Shown here: piece by piece, positions 40,501 to 48,580 of the stretch
How positions within the stretch are numbered: the stretch's first letter is position 1
How the letters are laid out: each line of letters starts with the position of its first letter
Source of the DNA: Streptomyces sp. M41(2017)
Lineage (GTDB): Bacteria; Actinomycetota; Actinomycetes; Streptomycetales; Streptomycetaceae
Length of the DNA stretch: 64,000 bases
Assembly: GCF_002078175.1 (NCBI RefSeq)
Contig: NZ_MWFK01000001.1
Coordinates: 744,001-808,000, forward strand
Reading direction: 5' to 3'
Program-made: the position numbers and the translations under genes
The notes under the pieces: generated by a model
The model's database searches: none
Seen by the model: only the letters and a program-made list of their open reading frames with translations
What the model was told of the DNA's origin: nothing

Positions 40501-40530
40501 GGCGCGGTTCACTTCGCAGCGAACCGCGCC
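40501..40530 (-). promoter_or_regulatory. Hairpin between clpP2 and clpX
   Basis: GGCGCGGTTC and GAACCGCGCC form a perfect 10-bp stem with a 10-nt loop that itself contains TTCGCAGCGAA symmetry. No T-tract on the minus strand. Could be an RNA structure limiting read-through into clpX or a DNA-binding site. Confidence 0.4.
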
Positions 40531-40558
40531 GGGGAACGGCAGACGATACAGCGGTACG

Positions 40559-41239
40559 TCAGACAACCGCCGAGTTGTTCATCTTCCGGGTGGAGATGAT
40601 CTGGTCGATCAGGCCGTACGCGAGCGCGTCCTCAGCCGTGAGGATCTTGTCGCGCTCGATGTCCTCGCGGATCTTCTCGATCGGCGTGGTCGAGTGCTTG
40701 GCCAGCATGTCTTCCAGCTGCGAGCGCATCCGGAGGATCTCGTTGGCGGCGATCTCGAGGTCCGAGACCTGGCCGCGGCCGGTCTCGCTGTACGGCTGGT
40801 GGATCAGCACACGGGCGTTCGGGAGCGCCATGCGCTTGCCCGGGGTTCCGGCGGCCAGCAGGATCGCGGCGGCCGAGGCGGCCTGGCCCATGCAGACCGT
40901 CTGGACGTCCGGCTTCACGAACTGCATGGTGTCGTAGATGGCCGTGAGGGCCGTGAACGAGCCACCGGGGCTGTTGATGTAGACCGAGATGTCACGGTCG
41001 GGGTCCATCGACTCCAGGCACAGGAGCTGCGCCATGACGTCGTTGGCTGAGGCGTCGTCGATCTGCACGCCGAGGAAGATCACGCGCTCCTCGAACAGCT
41101 TCGCGTACGGGTCGTACTCACGCACGCCCTGCGAGGTGCGCTCGACGAAGCGCGGGATGACGTAGCGGGACTCCGCACGAGGACCGGTGTACTCGGCCTC
41201 AGTGCGGGCGAAGAGGCCGCTGCCGGGGAAGTCGTTCAC
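40559..41239 (-). CDS. clpP2: ATP-dependent Clp protease proteolytic subunit ClpP2
   Basis: 226 aa. Catalytic Ser122 in [10 protein letters not shown] and His147 in VLIHQPYSE; the handle region follows. The N-terminal ~35 residues are longer than in E. coli ClpP. Second of the paired ClpP subunits typical of actinobacteria, which form a mixed ClpP1-ClpP2 barrel. Start ATG 41239. Lies 117 bp downstream of clpP1, in one operon. Confidence 0.96.
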   Translation of the reverse strand: MNDFPGSGLFARTEAEYTGPRAESRYVIPRFVERTSQGVREYDPYAKLFEERVIFLGVQIDDASANDVMAQLLCLESMDPDRDISVYINSPGGSFTALTAIYDTMQFVKPDVQTVCMGQAASAAAILLAAGTPGKRMALPNARVLIHQPYSETGRGQVSDLEIAANEILRMRSQLEDMLAKHSTTPIEKIREDIERDKILTAEDALAYGLIDQIISTRKMNNSAVV

Positions 41240-41356
41240 TGTGTCTCCTGAAAAGCCTGAAAAGGGCTGAGCGGTCGGCTGGGGGCCGCGCCGGGGCCCT
41301 GTGTCACCCGGGGGCGACCAGGGGCCCTGCGCCGCCTCCGGGGGCGCTGGAGGGGC

Positions 41357-41974
41357 TTACGCCGCCCCGGTGCCGCCGCCGCCCGGCATACCGGCAGCGG
41401 TGGGCATGATGTCGTCGATGAGGCCGTACTCCTTGGCCTCGATCGGGTCGAACCAGCGGTCGCGGTCCGAGTCACGAGTGATCTGCTCGACGGTCTGACC
41501 GGTGTGGAAGGAGGTCAGCTCCGCCATCCGCTTCTTGGTGTGCAGCAGCCGCTCGGCGTGGATCTTGATGTCCGAGGCGGAGCCCGCGAGACCCGCGGAC
41601 GGCTGGTGGATCAGGATCTCGGCGTTCGGCAGGGCGAAGCGCTTGCCGGGCGTACCCGCGCTGAGCAGGAACTGGCCCATCGAGGCCGCCATGCCCATCG
41701 CGATCGTCACCACGTCGTTCTTGATGTACTGCATGGTGTCGTAGATCGCCATGCCGGCCGTGATCGATCCGCCGGGGCTGTTGATGTAGAGGTAGATGTC
41801 CTTGTCCGGGTCGGAGGCAAGGAGCAGCAGCTGCGCCGTGATCTTGTTGGCGATGTCATCGTCGACCGCCTGGCCGAGGAAGATGATCCGCTCGCCGAGC
41901 AGTCGGTTGTAGACCTGGTCGCCGAGGCCACCACCGATGGGGTCGCCGGCAGCTGTGGGCATCAGATTCGTCAC
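41357..41974 (-). CDS. clpP1: ATP-dependent Clp protease proteolytic subunit ClpP1
   Basis: 205 aa from GTG 41974, which has AGGTGG 6 nt upstream. An upstream GTG at 42016 (adding 14 basic residues) is used in some database entries but lacks a ribosome site. Catalytic Ser98 in [13 protein letters not shown] and His123 in ILIHQPSAG. The glycine-rich end [11 protein letters not shown] is typical of Streptomyces ClpP1. Acts with ClpP2, ClpX and ClpC. A ClgR-type box lies about 170 bp upstream. Confidence 0.96.
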   Translation of the reverse strand: MTNLMPTAAGDPIGGGLGDQVYNRLLGERIIFLGQAVDDDIANKITAQLLLLASDPDKDIYLYINSPGGSITAGMAIYDTMQYIKNDVVTIAMGMAASMGQFLLSAGTPGKRFALPNAEILIHQPSAGLAGSASDIKIHAERLLHTKKRMAELTSFHTGQTVEQITRDSDRDRWFDPIEAKEYGLIDDIMPTAAGMPGGGGTGAA

Positions 41975-42142
41975 GTATCCACCTGCTCGTCTTACGACGG
42001 CGCCGGGCCGTCTCACGTCTTCTGCTGGGGGCGTGGGACCCCGGTGCTTTACACCGCTCGGGGCGGCTTCGGGGACTCCCCTGCCCTCGTATTCATGGAC
42101 CCTAACGCGCGGGTCCCTCCGGGGAATCCCGCAGAGGGAACT

Positions 42143-42157
42143 GTTCGCTGTGAGCGC
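42143..42157 (-). promoter_or_regulatory. Candidate ClgR operator upstream of clpP1-clpP2
   Basis: GTTCGCTGTGAGCGC fits the GTTCGC-N5-GCG motif that I recall for the Streptomyces activator ClgR. It lies about 40-58 bp upstream of the -10-like TAGGGT, a normal activator position. Confidence 0.6.
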
Positions 42158-42320
42158 ATGCGCCGCGCTGGCCTGACCGGGGTTTTACTCCCGTCCCCGG
42201 AGGGCTTCACCGGCGCCTGCGGGGGCCTCGAAGAGCCGTCACGCCGAGGCGCCCGGGGCCCTGTGCGCGGGTACGGCGCGGCGGGGTCGCCCGCGCCGTA
42301 CCCCCTCGCCCCCGGGACGC

Positions 42321-42360
42321 CGATGGGCCCCGGAGACGAGAACGTCTCCGGGGCCCATCG
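42321..42360 (-). terminator. Trigger factor gene terminator
   Basis: An eighteen-base-pair perfect stem (42321-42338 with 42343-42360) and an AGAA loop, 25 bp beyond the tig stop. Confidence 0.85.
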
Positions 42361-42384
42361 GCTGACGGCGTACAAGTGAGGTGA

Positions 42385-43770
42385 TCAGGCCTCGGGCTTG
42401 TCCTCGGCCTCGGCCTCGGTGGTGGACTCGACGGTCTCGGCCGTCTCGTCGGCCTCGTCCTCGTCGTCCAGGTCGACGACCTCGCCGTTGGTGTCCTTGA
42501 CCGTGGCGGCCTCGACGACGACCGCGAGGGCCTTGCCGCGGGCGACCTCGCCGACGAGCATCGGAACCTGGCCGCCCTCGACGACGGCCTGGGCGAACTG
42601 GTCGGGGGACATGCCGGAGGACTGCGCGCGCCGCATGAGGTGCTCGGTGAGCTCCTCCTGGTTGACGTTCAGCTTCTCCTTGTTGACGAGCTCGTCGAGG
42701 ACGAACTGCGTCTTGATGCCCTTGACCGCGGCTTCCTTGGTCTCGGCGTCGAACTCTTCCTCGGTCTTGCCCTGGATCTCCAGGTACTTGGCGAGGTCGA
42801 GGCCCATCTGGCCGAGCTGGTGGTGCTCGAGGTTGTGCTTGCGGGTGTGGATCTCGTCCTCGAGCAGCTTCTCGGGGACGGGCACCTCGACCAGCTCGAG
42901 CAGCTTCTCCAGGACACGCTCCTGGGCCTGCGTGGCCTGGTCGTACTGCTTCATGTTCTCGAGACGCTTGCGGCTGTCGGCCTTCAGCTCGTCGAGGGTG
43001 TCGAACTCGGAGGCGAGCTGCGCGAACTCGTCGTCCAGCTCGGGCAGTTCACGGGCGGCGACCTGGGTGACCTTGACGGTGACCTGGGCCTCCTTGCCGG
43101 CGGCGGAGCCACCCTTCAGCTCGGAGGCGAAGGTGGTCTCGCCACCGGCCTCCAGGCCCTTGACGGCCTCGTCGATGCCGTCGAGCAGCTCACCCGAGCC
43201 GATGGTGTACGAGACGCCACTGGCGACGCCGTCCTCGAGGACCTCGCCGTCGACCTTGGCCTCCAGGTCGAGGGTGACGACGTCGTCGTCCTGGGCGGCA
43301 CGCTCGACCGGGGAGGTCGAGGCGAAGCGCTCGCGCAGGTCGGACACGGCCTTCTCGACGTCCTCGTCGCTGACCTCGACGGCGTCGACCTCGACCTCGA
43401 TGCCCGAGTAGTCCGGGATCTCGATGGCGGGACGGATGTCGACCTCGGCGGTGAAGTTCAGCGTCTCGCCGTCCTTCAGCTCGGTGATGTCGACCTCGGG
43501 CTGTCCGAGGACATTCAGCTCAGCCTCGTTGACCGCTTCGGTGTAGAACTTCGGGAGCGCGTCATTGACGGCCTCTTCGAGCACGGCGCCGCGACCGAAC
43601 CGCTGGTCGATGACGCGCGCCGGGATCTTGCCCTTCCGGAACCCCTTCACCGTGACCTGCTGGTTGATCTTCTTGTACGCCGCGTCGAGGCTGTCCTTGA
43701 GCTCCTCGAAGGGCACCTCGACAGTGAGCCGAACCCGGGTCGGGTTCAGGGTCTCCACGGCGCTCTTCAC
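42385..43770 (-). CDS. tig: Trigger factor (ribosome-associated chaperone)
   Basis: 461 aa from GTG 43770 with AAGGAG 8 nt upstream. Ribosome-binding loop seen as [17 protein letters not shown] (GFRxGxxP), then a PPIase FKBP-like domain (about 165-245), helical arms and an acidic C-terminal tail. Binds nascent chains at the exit tunnel. Longer open frame upstream is not coding: it would run through the neighbouring tRNA-Pro gene. Upstream of clpP1-clpP2, the usual order. Confidence 0.97.
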   Translation of the reverse strand: MKSAVETLNPTRVRLTVEVPFEELKDSLDAAYKKINQQVTVKGFRKGKIPARVIDQRFGRGAVLEEAVNDALPKFYTEAVNEAELNVLGQPEVDITELKDGETLNFTAEVDIRPAIEIPDYSGIEVEVDAVEVSDEDVEKAVSDLRERFASTSPVERAAQDDDVVTLDLEAKVDGEVLEDGVASGVSYTIGSGELLDGIDEAVKGLEAGGETTFASELKGGSAAGKEAQVTVKVTQVAARELPELDDEFAQLASEFDTLDELKADSRKRLENMKQYDQATQAQERVLEKLLELVEVPVPEKLLEDEIHTRKHNLEHHQLGQMGLDLAKYLEIQGKTEEEFDAETKEAAVKGIKTQFVLDELVNKEKLNVNQEELTEHLMRRAQSSGMSPDQFAQAVVEGGQVPMLVGEVARGKALAVVVEAATVKDTNGEVVDLDDEDEADETAETVESTTEAEAEDKPEA

Positions 43771-43972
43771 GGTTCGGTCTCCTTGTGGCTGACTTCTTGG
43801 GGGTTCTGCTGCGTGCTTCTGCCGGTCGGGCAGAGCTGGGCGGATTCGCGCGGCCCTTGAGAGACGTAACAGTGCAGACATACGGGCACGCAGCTTGCAT
43901 AGTAACCGCAGGCGGTACACGCCCCAAAAGGTGATCTTGCCGAGGCGGGGCCCCGGCTGGTTCTGCCGGTGG

Positions 43973-44046
43973 TCGGGGTGGCGGGATTTGAACCCACGGC
44001 CTTCCGCTCCCAAAGCGGACGCGCTACCAAGCTGCGCCACACCCCG
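43973..44046 (-). tRNA. tRNA-Pro(TGG)
   Basis: Minus strand: acceptor CGGGGTG pairs with CACCCCG, D-arm GCGC...GCGC, anticodon loop TTTGGGA (anticodon TGG), T-arm GTGGGTTCAAATCCCGC. The discriminator is A, and CCA is encoded next (43970-43972). Confidence 0.97.
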
Positions 44047-44208
44047 TCGGTGCGACACGTAGGGTACATGCCCGCAAGCGGTGCGGCTGCCGCATTTCGC
44101 CGGGTCGACACGGCGAGGGACGCGGAAGGAAACGGGGTGTGCGCCGAGGGGGGCGGACCCGCTACGATGCTCCCAGTGCCGCGGTCGCTGACCTGCGGCG
44201 CACCCTGT

Positions 44209-44279
44209 GCGGGCGTAGCTCAATGGTAGAGCCCTAGTCTTCCAAACTAGCTACGCGGGTTCGATTCCCGTCGCCCGCT
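44209..44279 (+). tRNA. tRNA-Gly(TCC)
   Basis: Acceptor GCGGGCG pairs with CGCCCGC, anticodon stem CTAGT/ACTAG with loop CTTCCAA (anticodon TCC), T-arm CGGGTTCGATTCCCG. CCA is encoded at 44280-44282. Confidence 0.97.
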
Positions 44280-44290
44280 CCATATGACGT

Positions 44291-44327
44291 AGGGCCAGGC
44301 CAGAGGTTCGATCCTCTGCCTGGCCCT
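44291..44327 (+). terminator. Hairpin downstream of tRNA-Gly
   Basis: A fifteen-pair stem with a single bulged C and a TTCGAT loop, 9 bp after the CCA. The GGTTCGATCC at its top resembles a T-arm, but the stem only pairs with a 6-nt loop, so I read it as a terminator. Confidence 0.6.
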
Positions 44328-44503
44328 CGGTCGTTCCCGGGGCTCCGCGCGCGCTGCGGGCCACCGCCGCCCTTCGCGCCCCGCTCGCCTGCCGAGGGGA
44401 CCTCGTGCCGCGCTCGGGGCGACCCGTCGCGGGGATCCCCCGATGTCGACGCCGAGGCGCCTCCCGTCGCGGGTGCCCACGGGAGGTCCGGCGGCCGGCG
44501 GCC

Positions 44504-44698
44504 TCAGAAACTGATCGAGTTGATCGTCTCCGCTATCGAGTTGAGGAACCGATTGATGGACGGGGCCATGCCGGTCGACGCGAGGAAGAAGCCGAAGAGC
44601 ACCGCGACGATGGCAGGTCCCGCCTTGATCGATCCTCCTCGGATCAGTACCACGAGGATGATCGCCAACAGCAGCACCACTGACAGCGAAATGGCCAC
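44504..44698 (-). CDS. Small membrane protein (64 aa), unknown function
   Basis: GTG start at 44698. Two hydrophobic segments: LSVVLLLAIILVVLI (about 4-18) and AIVAVLFGFFLASTGMA (about 29-45), joined by RGGSIKAGP, then a short amphipathic end SINRFLNSIAETINSISF. The hydrophobic pattern and length recall small proteins near conjugative-spread genes of Streptomyces plasmids, but I cannot confirm that. The ribosome site is weak (TAGGGTG far upstream). It lies next to two tRNA genes and a long non-coding stretch. Confidence 0.65.
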   Translation of the reverse strand: MAISLSVVLLLAIILVVLIRGGSIKAGPAIVAVLFGFFLASTGMAPSINRFLNSIAETINSISF

Positions 44699-45345
44699 AA
44701 CTGATCACACCCTACGGTCGGTCCCGCTCTCCCGGCCCGGAGGTGCAGCCCCGCACACCCCCGCCAGGACCATCGTGCCACCAACGAGCCGTTCGTATGC
44801 GGCAGGTGACGCATCGTTGGCCAAGGACAGACCCAAGAGCTGACCAAGGGCACACCGGTTCACGGCGTCGCCCGCGCAGGTGTCGCTCTCGCGCCGGAGC
44901 CGGCTCCGAAGCCTCGTACGGCAATTCGGCAGCACCCCTCACAGGAAATCAATAGAGGTCGTTGCCATGTCCACACACCCTGTTCGCAGGTAATTCGAAT
45001 TGTTGCCACAGGCACACCTCGGGCGCTCGGGACGGGTAACTAAAGCCCAATGAACCGGACATATGACCAGAGTCGCCCGCGGGCGTTATGCACGCTTTAG
45101 TCGGTATGAAGCGGGACAGAACACCCCTCTCTGGCGCGGGAATCGGCATGCGCGATCTTGTGTGAATCCACAGGCACACATCCTCAAATCCGGGGTATGC
45201 GCAGGTGATAGCAGGTAATGAGATCGAAGGTTTTACGAGAACACATAGAGAACGCTAGGGTGCCTCAGATGTCCCACCACGCCACGTCTCCCGTATGCGC
45301 AGCGAGGCTCAGGACCGCCCCCGGAAGTTCGTGGCGGGAGGGCCT
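44699..45345. other. Long non-coding stretch upstream of the acyltransferase gene
   Basis: About 650 bp, less GC-rich than its surroundings from about 44950 to 45260. Contains two copies of CCACAGGCACAC (45006-45017 and 45168-45179) and a candidate promoter (45232-45261). Short open frames on both strands have no ribosome site or protein-like composition. No structured RNA recognised. Confidence 0.5.
45232..45261 (+). promoter_or_regulatory. Candidate promoter of the acyltransferase gene
   Basis: TTTACG (45232-45237), an 18-bp spacer, TAGGGT (45256-45261). The start codon is about 85 nt downstream. Confidence 0.45.
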
Positions 45346-46524
45346 GTGACCAACACACTCCGACCCCAGGGCCGCACCGGGTCGCCACTCCCTCCGGCGG
45401 TGCAGCCGAAGGACGGGGTGCCCGGCCCGCGCTCACCCCGGTCGTCGCCCGCGGCAACCCCCGCGGGCCCGGCACCGGGCGGCAGGCCCAAGAGCCGCGA
45501 CGCCTTCTTCGACAACGCCAAGTACCTGGCGATCGTGCTCGTGGCGATGGGCCACACCTGGGAGCCGTTGAAGGGGCAGAGCCGCACGGTCGACGCGCTC
45601 TACGTCGTCGTCTACGGCTTCCACATGCCGGCCTTCATCATCATCTCCGGCTATTTCTCGCGGAACTTCGACATGCGCCCCGACCGCCTGAAGCGGCTCG
45701 TCACCGGCGTCGTCGTCCCGTACGTCCTCTTCGAGACCGCGTACTCGCTGTTCGACCGCTATGTCGGCGGCAACGCGGACCAGACGATCAGTCTGCTCGA
45801 CCCCTGGTATCTCACCTGGTTCCTGATCGCGCTGTTCGTCTGGCGGCTGACGGCCCCCCTGTGGAAGCTGGTCCGCTGGCCCGTTCCCCTGGCGCTGGGC
45901 CTCGCCGCGCTCGCGTGCGTCTCGCCGGAGATCGGCAACGACCTGGACCTCCAACGGGTCCTGCAGTTCCTGCCGTTCTTCGTGCTCGGCCTGGTCATGA
46001 AGCCCGAGCACTTCCAGATGGTGCGCCGCCGCGAGGTGCGCATCCTGTCGGTGCCCGTCGTCGCCGTGGCCCTGGCCGTGGGCTACTGGGCGGCGCCCCG
46101 GATGAACGACTCCTGGTTCTACCACCGCGACGCGGCACAGGAACTCGGCGCTCCCTGGTGGGCCGGCGTGGTCATGACGCTGGCGCTCTTCGGCTGCTCG
46201 CTCCTGCTCACCGCGTGCTTCTTCGCCTGGGTCCCGGGACGGCAGTACTGGTTCACGGCGCTCGGCGCCGGCACGCTGTACGGCTACCTGCTGCACGGTT
46301 TCGTGGTCCGCGCCTCGCGGCAGTGGAACTGGCTCGACCACAGCTGGGTGCAGACCCCGGTCGGTGAGATCTTCGTGACGGTCGTCGCGGCGGCGCTGAT
46401 CACCGTGCTGTGCACCCGGCCCGTCCAGCGGATGTTCCGCTTCGCGATGGAGCCGAAGATGGAGTGGGCCTTCAAGCAGGACGCGGCGGAGCTCGCCCGG
46501 GAGCGGGCCAGGGCGAACGCCTAG
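45346..46524 (+). CDS. Acyltransferase-3-type integral membrane protein
   Basis: 392 aa from GTG 45346 (GGGAGG 5 nt upstream); an ATG/GTG frame upstream to 45295 is less likely. After about 45 disordered residues come about ten membrane helices. The family pattern is visible in FFDNAKYLAIVLVAMGHTW (conserved His in the first helix) and YGFHMPAFIIISGYF. Acyltransferase-3 proteins O-acylate sugars or lipids at the outer membrane face; the substrate here is unknown. By position it matches a SCO2625-like gene. No partner enzyme next to it. Confidence 0.88.
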   Translation: MTNTLRPQGRTGSPLPPAVQPKDGVPGPRSPRSSPAATPAGPAPGGRPKSRDAFFDNAKYLAIVLVAMGHTWEPLKGQSRTVDALYVVVYGFHMPAFIIISGYFSRNFDMRPDRLKRLVTGVVVPYVLFETAYSLFDRYVGGNADQTISLLDPWYLTWFLIALFVWRLTAPLWKLVRWPVPLALGLAALACVSPEIGNDLDLQRVLQFLPFFVLGLVMKPEHFQMVRRREVRILSVPVVAVALAVGYWAAPRMNDSWFYHRDAAQELGAPWWAGVVMTLALFGCSLLLTACFFAWVPGRQYWFTALGAGTLYGYLLHGFVVRASRQWNWLDHSWVQTPVGEIFVTVVAAALITVLCTRPVQRMFRFAMEPKMEWAFKQDAAELARERARANA

Positions 46525-46557
46525 GAGCACGGCGCACGGCCTGCGGGAGACATGGCG

Positions 46558-46593
46558 GAGGGCGGGCCCGGGAGTGATCCCGGGCCCGCCCTC
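46558..46593. terminator. Bidirectional terminator after the acyltransferase gene
   Basis: A sixteen-base-pair perfect stem (46558-46573 with 46578-46593) and a GTGA loop between convergent genes. Confidence 0.8.
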
Positions 46594-46662
46594 ACGCGTG
46601 GCGCGGGCATGCTCTCCCGACCGCGACGGGACGCGGCCAAGTGGCCTCGGACGCAGGGGGGT

Positions 46663-47118
46663 TCAGGTGGGCGGGAGTCCCAGCAGGGAGCGCATCGCCG
46701 CGTACTTCTTCGTCAGCCGGGCCCGGGTGTGCTCGTCGAGGACCGCGAGGCGGACCGGGTCCGCGTTGTGCGCCAGATCGGACGCCTTGACCAGCAGGGC
46801 GCCACGGGTGGTGCGGATGCGGCGCGCGTAGGCCTCCGCGGACTCGCCGTCCTGCTTGGTGAGCGCCAGCACGATGTCCTTCGTACGAGGGGTCAGCGCG
46901 GCTTCGGTCAGCCACTCCTCGGAGAGGGCGTCGTCCTCGACGGCGTCGTGCAGCCAGGCCGCTGCTATCTGGTCTTCGTCGCCGCCGCGTTCGCGGACGC
47001 CGTCCGCCACCGCCTGGAGGTGCTCGGCGTACGGGCGGCCGGCCTTGTCGGTCTGGGCGGCGTGCGCCGTGCGGGCGAGCGCCTCGACTTCGGCGAGGGT
47101 CAGGAGAGGTTGCGTCAC
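46663..47118 (-). CDS. HD-domain hydrolase, MESH1/SpoT-hydrolase-like
   Basis: 151 aa from GTG 47118. The order of motifs follows the hydrolase half of RelA/SpoT proteins and the small MESH1 enzymes: AHAAQTDKAGRPYAEH (residues 19-33), AAWLHDAVEDD with metal-binding His57-Asp58 and Glu61-Asp62, and LVKASDLAHNADPVR where RelA/SpoT has KLADRLHN. A single HD domain with no synthetase, TGS or ACT domain, so at most a stand-alone (p)ppGpp hydrolase; other nucleotide substrates are possible. Downstream of a SpoIIE-type phosphatase gene on the same strand, 119 bp apart. Confidence 0.82.
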   Translation of the reverse strand: MTQPLLTLAEVEALARTAHAAQTDKAGRPYAEHLQAVADGVRERGGDEDQIAAAWLHDAVEDDALSEEWLTEAALTPRTKDIVLALTKQDGESAEAYARRIRTTRGALLVKASDLAHNADPVRLAVLDEHTRARLTKKYAAMRSLLGLPPT

Positions 47119-47237
47119 GGGTTCAGTGTCCCCTCGGAACACCGCGCTGCCGCCTTCTTGCCGAAAACCGTGATGTCCGCGGCCCGCCGTCCGGGCGGGA
47201 TCCCGGATCCGACCCGATCCGCCCGGCCCGCACCGGG

Positions 47238-48410
47238 TCAGCGCACCGGGGTCAGGCCCTCGCGGCAGATCAGCAGCAGCGCCCGGTCGTCGTTGACGTC
47301 CTTCGCGACGGCTTCGATGAGGTGCCAGGCGGCTCCGTGGAAGCCGCCGGCGACATAGCGGTCGGCCTCGCCGGTGAGCCGGTCGATGCCCTCGACGATG
47401 TCGCGCTCGGCGGTTTCGACCAGACCGTCCGTGAACAGCATCAACACGTCTCCGGGCCGCAGCGATCCCTTGACCGGGTCGAACTGGGCACCGTCGTACA
47501 CACCGAGGAGCGGGCCCTCCGCGGCCTTCTCCTCCCAGCGGCCGCTGCCCGCGCTGAGCTGTAGGCCCGGCGGGTGTCCGGCGGAGAAGAGTTCGTAGTC
47601 GCCCGAGTCGAGGTCGAGCACCAGGTGGATCGAGGTGGCGAAGCCCTCGTCCCAGTCCTGGCGCAGCAGATAGCCGTTGGCCGCGGTCAGGAAGGCGTGC
47701 GGCGGGAGCGAGCCGAGCAGGCCGCCGAAGGCTCCGGACAGCAGCAGGGCGCGGGAGCCGGCGTCCATCCCCTTGCCGGAGACGTCCGTGAGGACGACTT
47801 CGAGGGTCCGGCCGCCGTTCGTCCGGGCGGCCACGACGAAGTCGCCGGAGAACGACTGGCCGCCCGCCGGGCGCAGCGCCATCTCGCGGTGCCAGCCCAC
47901 CGGGAGCTGCGGCAGCTTGCTCTGCACCCGGATGCGTTCGCGCAGGTCGAAGAGCATGGTGCCGCCGCGTCGCCACGGAACGCCCACCCGGCTGCGGAAC
48001 TGGGCGATCAGCAGGCCGAAGAAGCCGCAGGCCGCGACGACCAGGACCACGCCGGGGGTGACCCGGGAGGGGCCCTCCGTGTAGGGGCCGAGCTTCACGG
48101 ACTCGACTATCAGCGCGGTGGCGGCCGCCGCGTACAGCCCGAGCAGGCTCGCGGGGCGGAGCAGCAGGCCACCGGCGACGATCGGCAGGACGAGGACGGC
48201 GGGTGAGCACCACACCGAGTTCACCAGGGTGGTGGCGGCGATCACGGGGATCGTGATGAGCAGGCCGGCGAGGGCGATCCAGTCGGAACCGTCGCCGCGG
48301 AAGTAGTCCACGGCGGATCTGCGCAGCCCTGTGCGGGCCCGGTGCCACAGCTTCTTCAACCGGGCCGCGAACGTATCGGCCTCCGAGCGCCGCTCTCGTC
48401 CTGCTGCCAT
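47238..48410 (-). CDS. Membrane-bound PP2C/SpoIIE-family serine phosphatase
   Basis: 390 aa. A basic N-terminus is followed by about four membrane helices (about 45-130; WIALAGLLITIPVIAATTLV, AVLVLPIVAGGLLL, VTPGVVLVVAACGFFGLL). The SpoIIE phosphatase domain covers about 165-385, with SFSGDFVVA, VVLTDVSGKGMDAG, FSAGHPPGLQL, VLMLFTDGLVE and DDRALLLI. Usually dephosphorylates anti-sigma-factor antagonists, or a partner Ser/Thr protein. No anti-sigma genes are adjacent. No ribosome site; a TAGGGT 9 nt before ATG 48410 could be a -10 for a near-leaderless message. Confidence 0.92.
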   Translation of the reverse strand: MAAGRERRSEADTFAARLKKLWHRARTGLRRSAVDYFRGDGSDWIALAGLLITIPVIAATTLVNSVWCSPAVLVLPIVAGGLLLRPASLLGLYAAAATALIVESVKLGPYTEGPSRVTPGVVLVVAACGFFGLLIAQFRSRVGVPWRRGGTMLFDLRERIRVQSKLPQLPVGWHREMALRPAGGQSFSGDFVVAARTNGGRTLEVVLTDVSGKGMDAGSRALLLSGAFGGLLGSLPPHAFLTAANGYLLRQDWDEGFATSIHLVLDLDSGDYELFSAGHPPGLQLSAGSGRWEEKAAEGPLLGVYDGAQFDPVKGSLRPGDVLMLFTDGLVETAERDIVEGIDRLTGEADRYVAGGFHGAAWHLIEAVAKDVNDDRALLLICREGLTPVR

Positions 48411-48580
48411 TAGTTCGGGACCCTATCCATCGGACCAGGTGCTTGGCACGGGAGGTCCCACTTGTCCCCCGTCCGAGCGCTCAACTTCACAGAGAACTTC
48501 ACCGACACGTTCCGGTCCGGGGGCTCGGCAACGGGCGAAATTCCCTCGCTCGTACCGCATTGCCCTGGTAGGCATGGGCT

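Larger units (their letters stand above)
41975..42384. other. clpP1 upstream region and tig terminator
   Basis: 410 bp. From clpP1 outward: a small CCCCGGTG...CACC...CGGGG dyad near 42044-42065, a TAGGGT -10-like hexamer on the minus strand (42099-42104), the ClgR-like box (42143-42157), GC-rich sequence without evident function, and the tig terminator (42321-42360). Confidence 0.5.

Noticed and set aside
44283..44330. Possible partial tRNA duplicate (attachment-site remnant) after tRNA-Gly
   Set aside because: Shares only GGTTCGAT with a T-arm; pairing needs a 6-nt loop and extends into a 15-bp stem, so a terminator explains it better.
44949..45179. 76-codon minus-strand frame in the silent region
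   Set aside because: No ribosome site, no hydrophobic or domain pattern, overlaps one CCACAGGCACAC copy.
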